30,619 bases of DNA, from positions 1-30,619 of the forward strand of contig JANBTH010000148.1 in NCBI GenBank assembly GCA_027578815.1. Reading direction: 5' to 3'. Source of the stretch: Coemansia sp. RSA 1804 (taxonomy: Eukaryota; Kickxellomycota; Kickxellomycetes; Kickxellales; Kickxellaceae). Each line of letters starts with the position of its first letter. The first letter of the stretch is position 1. Below the pieces are notes generated by a model, which saw nothing but the letters and a program-made list of their open reading frames with translations, made no database searches and was not told the origin of the DNA. This document shows, one piece after another, positions 10,673 through 20,371 of this stretch. The translations under genes and the position numbers were made by a program.

Positions 10673-11707
10673 AGATGCCTAAAAGATGTCAGGAAACGAA
10701 ATGCTCAACACTATGTTCTCCCAGCCCAACGCGAGCTGTACTTTTCCTTAATATGAAAGATAAAATAAAAATAAAACAAAACAAAATAACAGAGGTGAAG
10801 GGGAGGTAAAAAAAATTACAAATTGCCAAGCAAAATTTTATTCCATAGAATTGCCTCCATGTCATTATTTTATACTATGGTATAACTTTTCTGAAAGCAA
10901 CGTCTCTTTGCATATTTTTATAACAACTCAGAATTATCCTGTCCCAATGTTGAACACACGCAAAAGTCTCTCTAACCCCTGTATCCAATAAAGCATAGGA
11001 TTCTCCAGTCCGCCCATGCTTAAAGCTTCATCTGTGAAAGCATAATTTATTGCCGGCTAATCACTATTCACTGGAAACATGCTATTTAGGTGGAAATGTT
11101 GACCTTGCCACCATTATTATCATTTTTATCACCAGTAAATAATATAAAACTATCTTTATTAATACCTCTGACTGTGATAATTTAGACTATTTTAATGGAT
11201 GTAAAGCGTTTACTTTAGTATTGAAAGATGCCGAGTGCTATAGCATAGCGATTACACATGGTATTTGTCAATGCAAAATAGTCTGTGTTAATAGAGTATT
11301 TCCGTAGCAATCGATATGACAGGTTAGAGCGGTTAGAAGTGCAGTGTGTTTGTGCTGGGCGTTGGTTGTTGATTTCACATGAGTGTGGCCATAAAAACAA
11401 AGATAGGATAGAAAACAATACATGTAAAATGAAAACATGTATCATCATTATCATCATCATCACATGTATCAAATCCATTAATAGCTTTACTGCAAAAAAC
11501 ATTAAAAAAGACTTGCGCCAGCTGGCAAGAATACTTTGAAAAAGCACCTGTTACAGTGCAAACACGCTCTTCTTTGGAACATAATACTTTCTAAACGCAA
11601 GCCTCTTTGCAATATTGAGAACATTGCAGCACTTGACAAAATCATTTAATTCTTTGTTATTGTATAAAATACTCCCCCGCTTGGGTCTAACAAATTTAGC
11701 GGCTCTT
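10673..11707. other. AT-rich intergenic region
   Basis: This region lies between the Mpv17-family gene and GlnRS, both on the minus strand, so it holds the promoter of the former and the 3' flank of the latter. Open frames at 11215-11547 on both strands are low-complexity and overlap one another; one of them spans an ATC-rich microsatellite near 11440-11465. No gene or RNA was recognised. Confidence 0.6.
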
Positions 11708-14164
11708 TTATGCCTCCTTTTTTGAATCCTCCTTTAGAGTCACAATGCGGTTCACCACAAGCTTGGTCTTGCTGGAATTGTCGCCTTCAATATCTGACAC
11801 AGAAAGCTCGCTGTCCTTGTCCAATGTAAAGTAGCCAATGCGCATGAACTGGACTCTGATGCTCTCCACATTGTGCTTTCCAAGCTCCTCTTTGCCCGCA
11901 GCAGTTGCTGCATATCTCTTGATAACTTCCCAGAAACCAGTCTCGACAAGCGCGCCCTTGACAATCTTTAGTGAATCTATATTCACATCGGAAAGATAGC
12001 CACCAGGGACAATGGACTCGTCGCTGGGATCGGCATGCTTAAACAGTTGGCCAAAGGTCCTAACTTCGTCAAGACGCACAGGCGATCCGGCCTTGGGGCA
12101 GTCGGCAACCCACTGGATATAGGTCTTTGCCTTCTGCTGCTTCCCCTCGTTAAGGTAGCGGCAAACAAGCTCTGCAATCGAGCCATCGGCATTTCTGCGC
12201 ACATCCGTGCAGACAATCGGGTGTGCGATTCCCTGTAATCCAACTGTCTTGTTTGGCGCCAATCGGTAGTAGTCCGCAGAATCCACCTCGCGGAAATCTG
12301 ATGCATCAATGTACAGCACGCGAGTGAAAGGAACCTTGTGTGTTCCAAAGGAGCTGTCGCGTGGCTTGAATGGTAGCTCAATCTCCTCAAAGTGCGCTTC
12401 AGGGAGATTCTCCAGCACAATCTTCACGGGGTTTATGACGGCCATTACACGTGGCGCAATTTCGTTGAGACAGTCACGAATGTGGTTTTCCAAACGAACA
12501 ACATCGATAGTTGCTTTTGCCGTCGTTACTCCGAGTTCGCGCACAAACGCATTTATGGCCTGCGGCGGGACTCCACGGCGACGGAGTGCTGGAAGGGAAT
12601 AGAGCCGTGGGTCGTCAAGAGACATGATAAATCCCTTTTCGCGCAGCTTCAGCAGCTTGCGCTTGGAGAGCACAGTGTTAGTAACGCTCAAGCGGCCATA
12701 TTCCCACTGGACAGGCTTGTAGACGTCCACCGCATCACAAAGCCAATAGTATGACTGGCGCGCTAGAATAAACTCAGTTGTGCACAGCGAGTGGGTAATG
12801 TTTTCAATGGAGTCGCATAGGCAGTGGGCAAAGTCGTATGTCGGATAGATGCACCATTCATTGCCTGTGCGGTAATGAGTAGAGTAAAGAATGCGGTATG
12901 CAATTGGATCCCACATCTGTGGGTTGCCATCCTCCAAATCCATCTTCATGCGCAACGTAGCCTCATGCGGCGCATAGCGACCCTCCTTCATCTTCTGGAA
13001 CTCTGCAAGAGACTCGGCAATCGAGCGGTCTCTGTGCTGGCACGCCACACGCGGCCCTCTTTCCTCGCCGCCACGGTTCTTCTTCATCTCCTCCTTCGTG
13101 CAGTGACATATGTAACCCAGCCCTTTCTCGATAAGTCTGACCGCAAGCTCATACAGCTCTTGGAAGTAGTCGGACGAGTACAAGATCTTATCCGGTTCAA
13201 ACCCAAGCCAGCGCACGGTCTCAAGAATCGAGTCCACATACTCTTGCTCTTCGGTCTCTGGATTTGTGTCGTCATAGCGCAGATTGCACGTTCCGCCGTG
13301 GGCCCGTGCATACCCAAAGTTTACATTGATGGCTTTGGCATGTCCAATATGTAGGTATCCGTTGGGCTCTGGTGGGAAGCGCGTAATCACCTTACCCTTT
13401 GTTGCGCGTAGATGCTGCTCCACCAGTCGGGGATGGATCTGGGGGTTCTCTCCGGGTTTGTGCAGACGACTGATATCGCCCTCAGCAAACATGCCCTCGA
13501 GCGAAGCAGGCTCCCATTTCTTGGGCTCTGGCGTCTCCTTTGCCGAGGAAACGTGCGCCCTCGTTGCTGCCGAGTCAGCTTTCTTGGCAGCAGCAGCAGC
13601 TTTTTTTGCGGCGGCTGGATCATCGCGCTCATCCTTGGGGCCAAGCAGAGCAAGAATCTGGGCGTCAAACTCGCTCTTCACCTTGCCCGAATCGGCCCAT
13701 CGCAGGTCAGGAAGCTTCTTGACGATGCCAAGCACCTTGCCCTGGCCGCGATAACGCTCCTGCAGCAGCGTGTTCTTTACATCGTTAATGGCACTACGGA
13801 TCTGATCAGCAATATCCTGCTCACTGACCACCACACCCACACCGCAGGCTTCATCAAAGCTCTGTTCATTCTCTACTGGATTGTTTTTCGTGCAGAATCT
13901 TGTTGCTGCAGAAAGCTGTTCAGCCGAGGCAATACGGCCAGCAGAGATCGCCCTAGCAACATAGTCTGCGTGGGGAGTCTTATCCTTGCTCACGGTTGTT
14001 GCCAGCGTGTAGAGAAGCATACCCGTTGACTTGTCAAAGTCCGTTTTGCCCGTGGCATCAATGATGCTACTTAGTGTTGGGGCAAGCTTCTTGTTACCTG
14101 CTGCCTCCTTTGCCTTTACAGGCGCAAGGCCGAGTAACTCGAATTTGGAGATGAGGTTATCCAT
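11708..14164 (-). CDS. GLN4: Glutaminyl-tRNA synthetase, cytosolic, 818 aa
   Basis: This class I synthetase charges tRNA-Gln with glutamine in the cytosol. An N-terminal eukaryotic GlnRS extension (about residues 1-185; ISKFELLGL at the start) helps tRNA binding. An Ala/Lys-rich linker (about 185-215) leads to the catalytic core. The core shows PPEPNGYLHIGHAKAIN with HIGH at 272-275, the LRYDDTNPETEEQEY block, and the KMSKS-loop equivalent LSKRK at 499-503, typical of GlnRS. The WCIYPTYDFAHCLCDSIE segment supports GlnRS. The C-terminal part from about 570 is the beta-barrel anticodon-binding region. GluRS is the near relative, but the N-terminal extension and VLSKRKLLKL favour GlnRS. The gene is intronless. 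The ATG at 14164 begins the conserved N-terminal domain. It is divergent from the hydrolase array, sharing an upstream region of about 690 bases. Confidence 0.95.
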   Translation of the reverse strand: MDNLISKFELLGLAPVKAKEAAGNKKLAPTLSSIIDATGKTDFDKSTGMLLYTLATTVSKDKTPHADYVARAISAGRIASAEQLSAATRFCTKNNPVENEQSFDEACGVGVVVSEQDIADQIRSAINDVKNTLLQERYRGQGKVLGIVKKLPDLRWADSGKVKSEFDAQILALLGPKDERDDPAAAKKAAAAAKKADSAATRAHVSSAKETPEPKKWEPASLEGMFAEGDISRLHKPGENPQIHPRLVEQHLRATKGKVITRFPPEPNGYLHIGHAKAINVNFGYARAHGGTCNLRYDDTNPETEEQEYVDSILETVRWLGFEPDKILYSSDYFQELYELAVRLIEKGLGYICHCTKEEMKKNRGGEERGPRVACQHRDRSIAESLAEFQKMKEGRYAPHEATLRMKMDLEDGNPQMWDPIAYRILYSTHYRTGNEWCIYPTYDFAHCLCDSIENITHSLCTTEFILARQSYYWLCDAVDVYKPVQWEYGRLSVTNTVLSKRKLLKLREKGFIMSLDDPRLYSLPALRRRGVPPQAINAFVRELGVTTAKATIDVVRLENHIRDCLNEIAPRVMAVINPVKIVLENLPEAHFEEIELPFKPRDSSFGTHKVPFTRVLYIDASDFREVDSADYYRLAPNKTVGLQGIAHPIVCTDVRRNADGSIAELVCRYLNEGKQQKAKTYIQWVADCPKAGSPVRLDEVRTFGQLFKHADPSDESIVPGGYLSDVNIDSLKIVKGALVETGFWEVIKRYAATAAGKEELGKHNVESIRVQFMRIGYFTLDKDSELSVSDIEGDNSSKTKLVVNRIVTLKEDSKKEA

Positions 14165-14849
14165 TTCTAGCTATGCTCACTGGTAATGGCAAAAAGTAAA
14201 AGAAAATAGGCTAGAAGCGAAGAAATAGCAAAATAAAATGGTTTTCAACAATATGAAGGAAAAGGAAAGCAGGACTTTTAACGACAAAGAAGGGAAGGGA
14301 GTGGAAGAATTTTTTATTTGAGATTCGTGTTTTCCTTTTCCCATCTAAAAGATAATTGATCAGAAAGGAATAACGGCGACTGCGACGTTCCCATTCTAAT
14401 CTATTCACATACAATTAAATATCATCATTTCCAGTGTTTTCCTTTTGCCATCGCTTCTGACTCATCTCGTTTTCTGTTCCTCCAACGCCTTTGAATCCAT
14501 CAGGCAGAATCTGCAGAAAGGGAGACATGGATCATGAAAGGGCAAGGTGTGTTTGTCAAAGTAAAACGATGTTTTTTCTCCTGTGTGGCGGTAAAGTGTG
14601 GTTTACTGCAATGTAAAATTATAAATACAGCTTACGGTCAGTAGCAACAAAAATACATAGCATGTCTGCCAGGGTGAGTGGCATTAGAATATAATGTGTT
14701 CTGTTTCTGTCTCGGCCTTCAACCGTTCTCAGAAACACTTGTTTTTTGTTCTTCCATGATCATATGAGGCAATAATTTTCTAGGTTTTATTTTATAACGG
14801 ATCTACACGAGTAAATAAGCTGCGTAACTAGACAACATCAGAAGAAAAT
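14165..14849. other. Divergent promoter region between GlnRS and hydrolase A
   Basis: This AT-rich region drives GlnRS leftward and hydrolase A rightward. A short open frame on the minus strand (14211-14414) has no domain and is ignored. A possible mini-exon of hydrolase A is discussed separately (14662-14673, with a GTGAGT donor). Confidence 0.6.
14662..14673 (+). other. Possible 5' mini-exon of hydrolase A
   Basis: ATG TCT GCC AGG is followed at once by a strong GTGAGT donor. Joining it to an acceptor at 14830-14831 (TAACTAG) keeps frame through six more codons into the ATG at 14850. The resulting N-terminus would line up better with paralog C, where a similar short segment precedes the shared HAP motif. 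The splice pattern is plausible but unproven, since the 14850 ATG alone could suffice. Confidence 0.25.
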
Positions 14850-16063
14850 ATGTACGAAATAGAGCTTTTTCACGCGCCAGAGCCTATGCAAAGCAAGGAT
14901 GACAAGAAAAAGCATCTGGTAAACATAATCCACAACGAGTGTCCCAGCCTGACAAAGGGGGCAAAGTTTCAGCAGACGCCGTTTGTGCCTGGCGGCCATG
15001 CGCAGACAACTTTCGCATTCTGTGGTTACTATATCTATCATGTTCAGAGCCTTCTAAGCCCAAAGTTCACTCGCGAGATATTCAAATTCTCAGATGGCGG
15101 AACTGCACCTTTGGACTGGGCTCTTTGCGATGACCATGACAAACGACCGATTATGACAATATTGTCAGGCGTAACAGGCACGAGCAATGATTTCTATGTA
15201 CGGAAATGCTACGAAGAAGCCATCAAACATCAGTATAGCACGGTGGTTGTGCAGAGCCGTGGATGTAAGCAAAAAACACAATAGATGATCAAACATATAA
15301 TAACATAACAGCACATATACTTATCTATACAAATAATGTGTTCATGTTGAAGTTTGTAGGTAGCGGGTTTAAGCAAACATCGCCAACACCATTTCACTGT
15401 GGCTTAACCGATGATTATCGTGAGGTAATCCAGAGTATCCACGGTCGTTTTCCAAAGAGCCCACTGCTTGGTCTATCGTTCTCAATGGGAGCAAATATTA
15501 TGACAAAGTATATTGGCGAGGAGGGCGAACAGTGCCCGCTAACCGCAGGTATTATCGTTGGATGCCCATATGACATGTACAAGGTCATCAACCACCTTGA
15601 CTCACAGCGCTTTAGATTTAGCAGAGTATATGACATGGCAATCCTTAATTTTCTGAAGAATGCGTTCAAAAGCAACCAGAGTCAGATTCTTAAGATCCCA
15701 GTGAGCATGGATGCCAAGAAAATAGCAAAGTCTTCCGGCATACTGGAGTTCACTGAGGAAATGACGCGCAAAGCATTCGGCTATTCCTCTGCAAAGGATC
15801 TTTTAGATTACTCAAGCTGCAAAAACTACATGGATGACATTAAAATCCCGGTGTTATTCTTAAACTCTTTGGACGATCCAATCTGCATTAAAACCCTCAT
15901 TCCATTTGAAAAGTTTCTTACCAACCCAAACATTGTTCTTGCACTGACCGAGCATGGCGGACATATTGGGTATATGGGCGGTATTTGGCCAACTTCTTGG
16001 ATTGAACATCCGGTTATCGAGTTTTTTGAGTCTACGCTTAGGCATTACAACACACTGAAATGA
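14850..16063 (+). CDS. ABHD1/3-type alpha/beta hydrolase, array copy A, about 372 aa, one intron
   Basis: The family (ABHD1/ABHD3, plant EMB8, bacterial YheT, yeast EHT1/EEB1) hydrolyses or transfers acyl groups of lipids and esters. Exon 1 is 14850-15264 and exon 2 is 15360-16063. Splicing rebuilds VVVQSRGC-SGFK, which matches the RGCNG and RGCAG of copies B and C, so the stop at 15284 lies in an intron. Visible elements are the FSDGG-x-x-x-LDW block, the SGVTGTSNDFY loop, the nucleophile elbow with Ser180, LDDP (Asp) and GGH with His340. The elbow reads SFSMG instead of the GFSLG of the other copies, so its first Gly is Ser. No N-terminal membrane segment is seen from the 14850 start, but a 5' mini-exon may exist. 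The triad is intact, so it is probably active. The substrate is unknown. Confidence 0.85.
15265..15359 (+). other. Intron of hydrolase A
   Basis: The donor GTAAGC and the acceptor TTTGTAG bound a 95-base, AT-rich intron. The phase is 1, dividing the Cys codon of RGC. Splicing restores alignment with both paralogs, which have no intron at this site. That makes the prediction strong. Confidence 0.9.
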
Positions 16064-17050
16064 CATGTACGCAATAGTTAATTCCTTATTTACAAGCCGT
16101 TAACAGCAATAACATATGCAATGTTGGCGTATGCATACAATAAGCCAATGGATTTGTCAGGAGCTGATGCAAATGATTATATACAGATTTTTTATGTCAG
16201 TTATCTTTTTTTTTCAACAACAGGGCTCAAAGAAAAAAGAGTGGCTATACAAGAATGCGTTTTTGAATGAGGATGTGGCTTGACGCATTGTGTCATTCTG
16301 GCATCCAACACCTACAAAACCTATTTTGGCCATCTATTGTAAATTTGCTTGCAAGCACACAACATTAATCGGCTTGTACATACTTGTATAGTCATATGCG
16401 GCATACCTGCCAAAGATTCCAAGAGACACAGCGTGGCATCTGGTGAACAAGCCCAAACTAAATACAAAACAATGCAAGGGAATAATAAAGGCGTGGGCAG
16501 CGGCAAAAAGGGTTAAGAGAGCTGCAAGTATATTGTTTGTCACTCTCAGTTCTGGTCAGTCTTAAAACGTATTTGTTGCTGGTGGGGGTTCGTTAGAGCG
16601 GATAGACATTGTCTGGTAGTAGCGTTGGTCCTTAAGTTGTAATCATCTACATCTCAGCTGTTTACTAAAATGTAGAAGGAAAAGGATAAATGAAAAATGG
16701 AGGCTGTTGTGTATGCATCCACAAGCCATTTAAAAGTAAAAAATTAAAAGAATGAGAATGAAAGCTTTGTTTTGATGCGCCATAGCAGACACATTATCCT
16801 CACCAGAGCCAGGTTTGTATAATTGTTTCTTACATTTCATTTATATTTCAGCGAGCGACCAGCTCCTGGCCTTGTTTTCTTTTCTTTTTAGAGAATGCTT
16901 TGTTTTTATGTTATTGCTAGTGATTTCCAACTTTCCTTTGCCAAAACCACATGTCCCTATCGTTTGCTGCATAGTCGTTGACGGTTAATATTGAATACAG
17001 CCGAGCAGTTCTCAGACTAAGCTAACAAGCACACTGTCACCACCCCTACA
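16064..17050. other. Intergenic region between hydrolases A and B
   Basis: This is nearly 1 kb of AT-rich DNA holding the 3' flank of copy A and the promoter of copy B. Minus-strand open frames at 16321-16543 overlap in two frames and show no domain. No remnant of a further hydrolase copy was recognised. Confidence 0.6.
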
Positions 17051-18283
17051 ATGGGTTTGCTTTCATTACTTCCACGCTCACGGTTCCGTGTACGTCTGAC
17101 CCATGCAGCAACAGAAAAGCAACCACAAATCGACAAAAGAGCTTTCAGCGAATACATCAAAGAGAAGTGCCCAACGCTTGCTGACCCTGACAAGGCGTTC
17201 TACTTTCCGTCATGGCTCTTGCCTCATGGTGATATGCAAACAATATACCTATACACCCAGCACTACAAGCCCGCAGGATGTCCGGTTAATTATGAACGGC
17301 AGATATTCGAGTTTTCAGACGGCGGAAAGGCGGCAATGGACTGGGCATTCCCTAGGAAAAGCATTGCACCAGATGCACCGCTCATTATCTTAATACCAGG
17401 GATTGCTGGAACAAGCTTCGACTACTATGCACGGTCATTCATTCACAGCATCATGCAAGATAACTGCGCATGCCAGGTGGTTGTTGTTCACAGTCGCGGC
17501 TGCAACGGCGTTGACTTGAAAACACCAAAAGCCTTTCACGGTGGTATGACAAGCGACCTGCGAGAGTTTGTAAAGTACGTGTCAAAGGAGACACCAAATG
17601 CTCCGTTATTTGGCCTTGGGTTCTCACTTGGCGCCAACATACTCACAAAATACATTGGCGAAGAAAGCAGCAGTTGCAAGTTTTTTGCAGCCGCATCGGT
17701 GTGCAATCCATACGATATTGACAAAACGGTGGAAGAGATGTGCAGGCCGACGCTTAAAAATCGCTATCTTTATGCTGCAGCCTTGACACGTTCGCTTGTA
17801 TCCCTCTTTGCAGATAATGAAAAGGTGATTATGGCTGGAAACGCAGATCTGGACCCGGCTCGCATCATGGAATCACGCAACATTAACGAGTTTAACGAGG
17901 CATACACAGCAAAAGTGTTTGGATACAGCTCCGTCAAGGAGCTAAATTCAAGTGGGAGCTGTGTGTATCGTATTAAGGATGTCCGGATACCAATGCTGTT
18001 TCTCAACGCCCTGGACGACCCCATGTGTTGTCAAGAAACGGTACCATACAATGAGATCGAAAACAATCCAAATCTGATCCTGGCATACACGCGATACGGC
18101 GGACATCTCGCGTTCTTCGAAGGAATGATGCTGTCGGCATGGCTTCCACGCCAGCTGTCAAGCTTTGTTAGAGCGATGGTAGAGTCACAGCAGAAAACGT
18201 GCCAGCAAGACGACGCAATAGCTGCAAAGTCCGTTGGGATTAATAGCTGCAAGAATCTTGATGGGCTGGATGTTGCAATGTAA
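17051..18283 (+). CDS. ABHD1/3-type alpha/beta hydrolase, array copy B, 410 aa
   Basis: This is the central member of the tandem array and a probable lipid or ester acyl hydrolase of the ABHD3/EHT1 family. The conserved order is a KCPTLADPDKAFYFPSWLLP cap (residues about 38-58), then a hinge, FEFSDGGKAAMDW, and the oxyanion-side loop IPGIAGTSFDYY. These are followed by VVVHSRGCNG, the nucleophile elbow GFSLG with Ser192, LDDP near 318 and GGH with His352. All triad elements are present. The gene has one exon; the ATG at 17051 is the first in frame and is preceded by a C-rich, non-coding leader. The N-terminus is short and basic with no clear membrane helix. A Gln/Cys-rich tail follows the His. 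An AATAAA lies 68 bases past the stop. The neighbours on both sides are paralogs. The exact substrate is not predictable. Confidence 0.9.
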   Translation: MGLLSLLPRSRFRVRLTHAATEKQPQIDKRAFSEYIKEKCPTLADPDKAFYFPSWLLPHGDMQTIYLYTQHYKPAGCPVNYERQIFEFSDGGKAAMDWAFPRKSIAPDAPLIILIPGIAGTSFDYYARSFIHSIMQDNCACQVVVVHSRGCNGVDLKTPKAFHGGMTSDLREFVKYVSKETPNAPLFGLGFSLGANILTKYIGEESSSCKFFAAASVCNPYDIDKTVEEMCRPTLKNRYLYAAALTRSLVSLFADNEKVIMAGNADLDPARIMESRNINEFNEAYTAKVFGYSSVKELNSSGSCVYRIKDVRIPMLFLNALDDPMCCQETVPYNEIENNPNLILAYTRYGGHLAFFEGMMLSAWLPRQLSSFVRAMVESQQKTCQQDDAIAAKSVGINSCKNLDGLDVAM

Positions 18284-18708
18284 TTCGTCGGCCAACATGT
18301 ATTTTACAAAGATGTATACACCCAAATGGTATTCTTTTTGCGCTTGTTGAAATAAATATTTGCGCAGGTGGAGAGCAGCTATTGGTGTTGGTAGACCAGG
18401 TCGTTTGTGCTGAGAAATGATTCTGCTTTACGTAATCCAGCAGTATCCAGTGTAGATTAACAGTGGTTATTCTGGTAAACCAGGATTGTTTAAGGTGGAA
18501 CCGTAAAACAATACGGATTGGCCAAACTCAAGCCCTTTTGCAGAACACCGCAGATGGACAACCGTTTGCGCGCATACAGCGGTGATCACTGGATTTTGAA
18601 CTGTGTTTCTGTGGAAATGAACAATTGGGGATATCGTTTTCTATTCTGCTTTGTCTTGGGGAACTATTTTCTATATATTTTTATTGTTATTTTCAAACAC
18701 ATTCGAAA
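18284..18708. other. Intergenic region between hydrolases B and C
   Basis: It contains the 3' flank of copy B, including AATAAA at 18351-18356, and the promoter of copy C. The open frame into copy C before 18709 starts only with TTG and is T-rich, so it is treated as leader. No other gene was seen. Confidence 0.6.
18351..18356 (+). terminator. Candidate polyadenylation signal of hydrolase B
   Basis: An exact AATAAA lies 68 bases past the stop codon, a typical spacing for a short fungal 3' UTR. Confidence 0.5.
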
Positions 18709-19902
18709 ATGGCACCGAATTCGGCAGTTACTGCAGGCGTAGTTGCCGCGGGTATAGCGGTTCTGGTACGCAGACGCACCATCGACAACAGCCAGGTCCA
18801 GCTGATCCATGCACCAACAACGGCCAATGTTGACGGAGAAAACACTCTTGCTGACATTGTCGCAGCCGAGTGCCCTTCTCTGTCCGACCCTGTAGAAGGA
18901 CGCTTTGTGCCTTCTGCGCTGCTTCCAACAGCAGACTTTCAGACATGCTTTAATGGAGTCATGGAGCGGTTTGGAAAGCTCAATATGGTTAAATATGACC
19001 GTGAGCTGATCGTAACGCAGGACGGTGGCACGATTGGCCTTGACTGGTCGCCACCCTTTGAGGAAATGCCTGAGGACAATTGCCCCATTGTAATCTTGTC
19101 GCACGGGCTGTCTGGAGGAAGCCGGGAGACATATGTCCAAAAAACCGTCAAACAGCTAACAAGCAAGCCCTATCGTTTCCGAGTCGTGGTGGTAAACTTC
19201 CGTGGCTGTGCCGGTGTTCAGCTCACCACCCACATACTTTACAACGGCGGCTTTACGTCAGACTATGGCTTCGCGGTAGATCACATTCACAGTCGATTTC
19301 CGCAGTCAAAGCTCATTGGCGTCGGGTTCTCGCTGGGCGCGAACCTGGTTACAAAATATGTTGGCGAGCAAGGTGCAGACTGCCCTTTAAAGGCAGCCGT
19401 ATCAGTGTGCAACCCGTTTGATCTCGCGGCATCATCAGACGCTATTGAGAGGCCAACCTTCCGCAACAGACACATTTACACGCCAGCAATGCTTCTTGGA
19501 CTGATGAATCTCTACAAGCGCCACCGCGCTATGATGGAAACCGGTCCTGTAGAGCTGAATGCCGAGGCGATTAGCAAGATAGCAAAGATACGCCAGTTTG
19601 ACGACCTAATAACTGCACGCGTATTTGGATACAAAAGCAGTACAGATTACTACACAAAGTGCAGCAGCGCTCAATTTATGCCGCACATTAGGATTCCCTT
19701 TCTTGCTATATCCGCACTCGACGATCCTGTGTGTCCTGAAGACTTTATTCCGCGAGAAACATTCCGTACTAATCCACATTTGGTACTTGCTCTGACGGAA
19801 TATGGTGGCCATCTTGGGTTCCATGAGGACCTGGTTAACTGCTGGTACCCGCGGCCAATTGCAGAGTTTTGCAACGCAATCTTCAACCACACAGAACTAT
19901 AA
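18709..19902 (+). CDS. ABHD1/3-type alpha/beta hydrolase, array copy C, 397 aa
   Basis: This is the third array member. The start was placed at the first in-frame ATG (18709, AAAATGGC context), since the frame upstream begins only with TTG. An N-terminal hydrophobic segment (VTAGVVAAGIAVLV, residues about 7-20) followed by RRR suggests a signal anchor, as in mammalian ABHD1/3. The order is CPSLSDPVEGRFVPSALLP, a TQDGGTIGLDW block, SHGLSGGSRETY, VVVNFRGCAG, the GFSLG elbow with Ser208, LDDP and GGH with His368. All triad residues are intact. Probably an ester or phospholipid acyl hydrolase on an internal membrane; the substrate is unknown. The gene has no intron, whereas copy A has one in the middle of the shared RGC motif. 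The three copies are clearly diverged, so the duplications are not recent. Confidence 0.9.
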   Translation: MAPNSAVTAGVVAAGIAVLVRRRTIDNSQVQLIHAPTTANVDGENTLADIVAAECPSLSDPVEGRFVPSALLPTADFQTCFNGVMERFGKLNMVKYDRELIVTQDGGTIGLDWSPPFEEMPEDNCPIVILSHGLSGGSRETYVQKTVKQLTSKPYRFRVVVVNFRGCAGVQLTTHILYNGGFTSDYGFAVDHIHSRFPQSKLIGVGFSLGANLVTKYVGEQGADCPLKAAVSVCNPFDLAASSDAIERPTFRNRHIYTPAMLLGLMNLYKRHRAMMETGPVELNAEAISKIAKIRQFDDLITARVFGYKSSTDYYTKCSSAQFMPHIRIPFLAISALDDPVCPEDFIPRETFRTNPHLVLALTEYGGHLGFHEDLVNCWYPRPIAEFCNAIFNHTEL

Positions 19903-20371
19903 GCATCTGGTGATCCCCTTGCTGCTTCCACTTTCTCATTTTAAATACATGCCTCAAAAATCTCAGCTTGGGCAGAAGGCTAGATATACCGTCCGTTTCA
20001 AATAGGCTGGTGACATGATGTAAGAGAGGGCCTGTGGCGAACAAGTATCATATTTTGCGTTGGCGCGTTAGTGTTTGTGTCAGTTTCCATGTCGCCGATA
20101 CCGAGGCTATACCGCGGTTTATTGTCACTGTGGGAGCTGGTCGATGATAACCCATAGTGCAGCCGGCAAATAAATCAGTTTCATCATTATCATCTGGTGC
20201 TGTCTGCCACCGCTGTTTGCCTGAGACAGGTATTTTGAATGTCTAGCAGTATTTTCGTCCTTTGGGTTTTGATGACTACATAAATATCGTATCTTTTTTG
20301 TATATAGAAGGGACTCGGTACAGACCATCAAACGTCTGGGTAATCCGCCTTCTCGCTCGCTCGAAAGAAAA
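19903..20371. other. Intergenic region and TERT promoter
   Basis: These 470 bases hold the 3' end of hydrolase C and the TERT promoter. A TATATA sequence at 20301-20306 lies about 65 bases before the TERT start codon and could act as a TATA element or fall within the leader. Nothing else was recognised. Confidence 0.5.

Noticed and set aside
10970..10985. CTAACCCC-like sequence as a telomerase RNA template
   Set aside because: One short match without repeat structure or known telomere sequence for this organism is no evidence.
15265..15359. Stop codon at 15284 as sign of a broken hydrolase gene
   Set aside because: The stop lies in a GT-AG intron whose removal restores alignment with both paralogs.
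18625..18708. 28-residue N-terminal extension of hydrolase C
   Set aside because: It begins at TTG, not ATG, and the T-rich DNA looks like leader. The first ATG is 18709.
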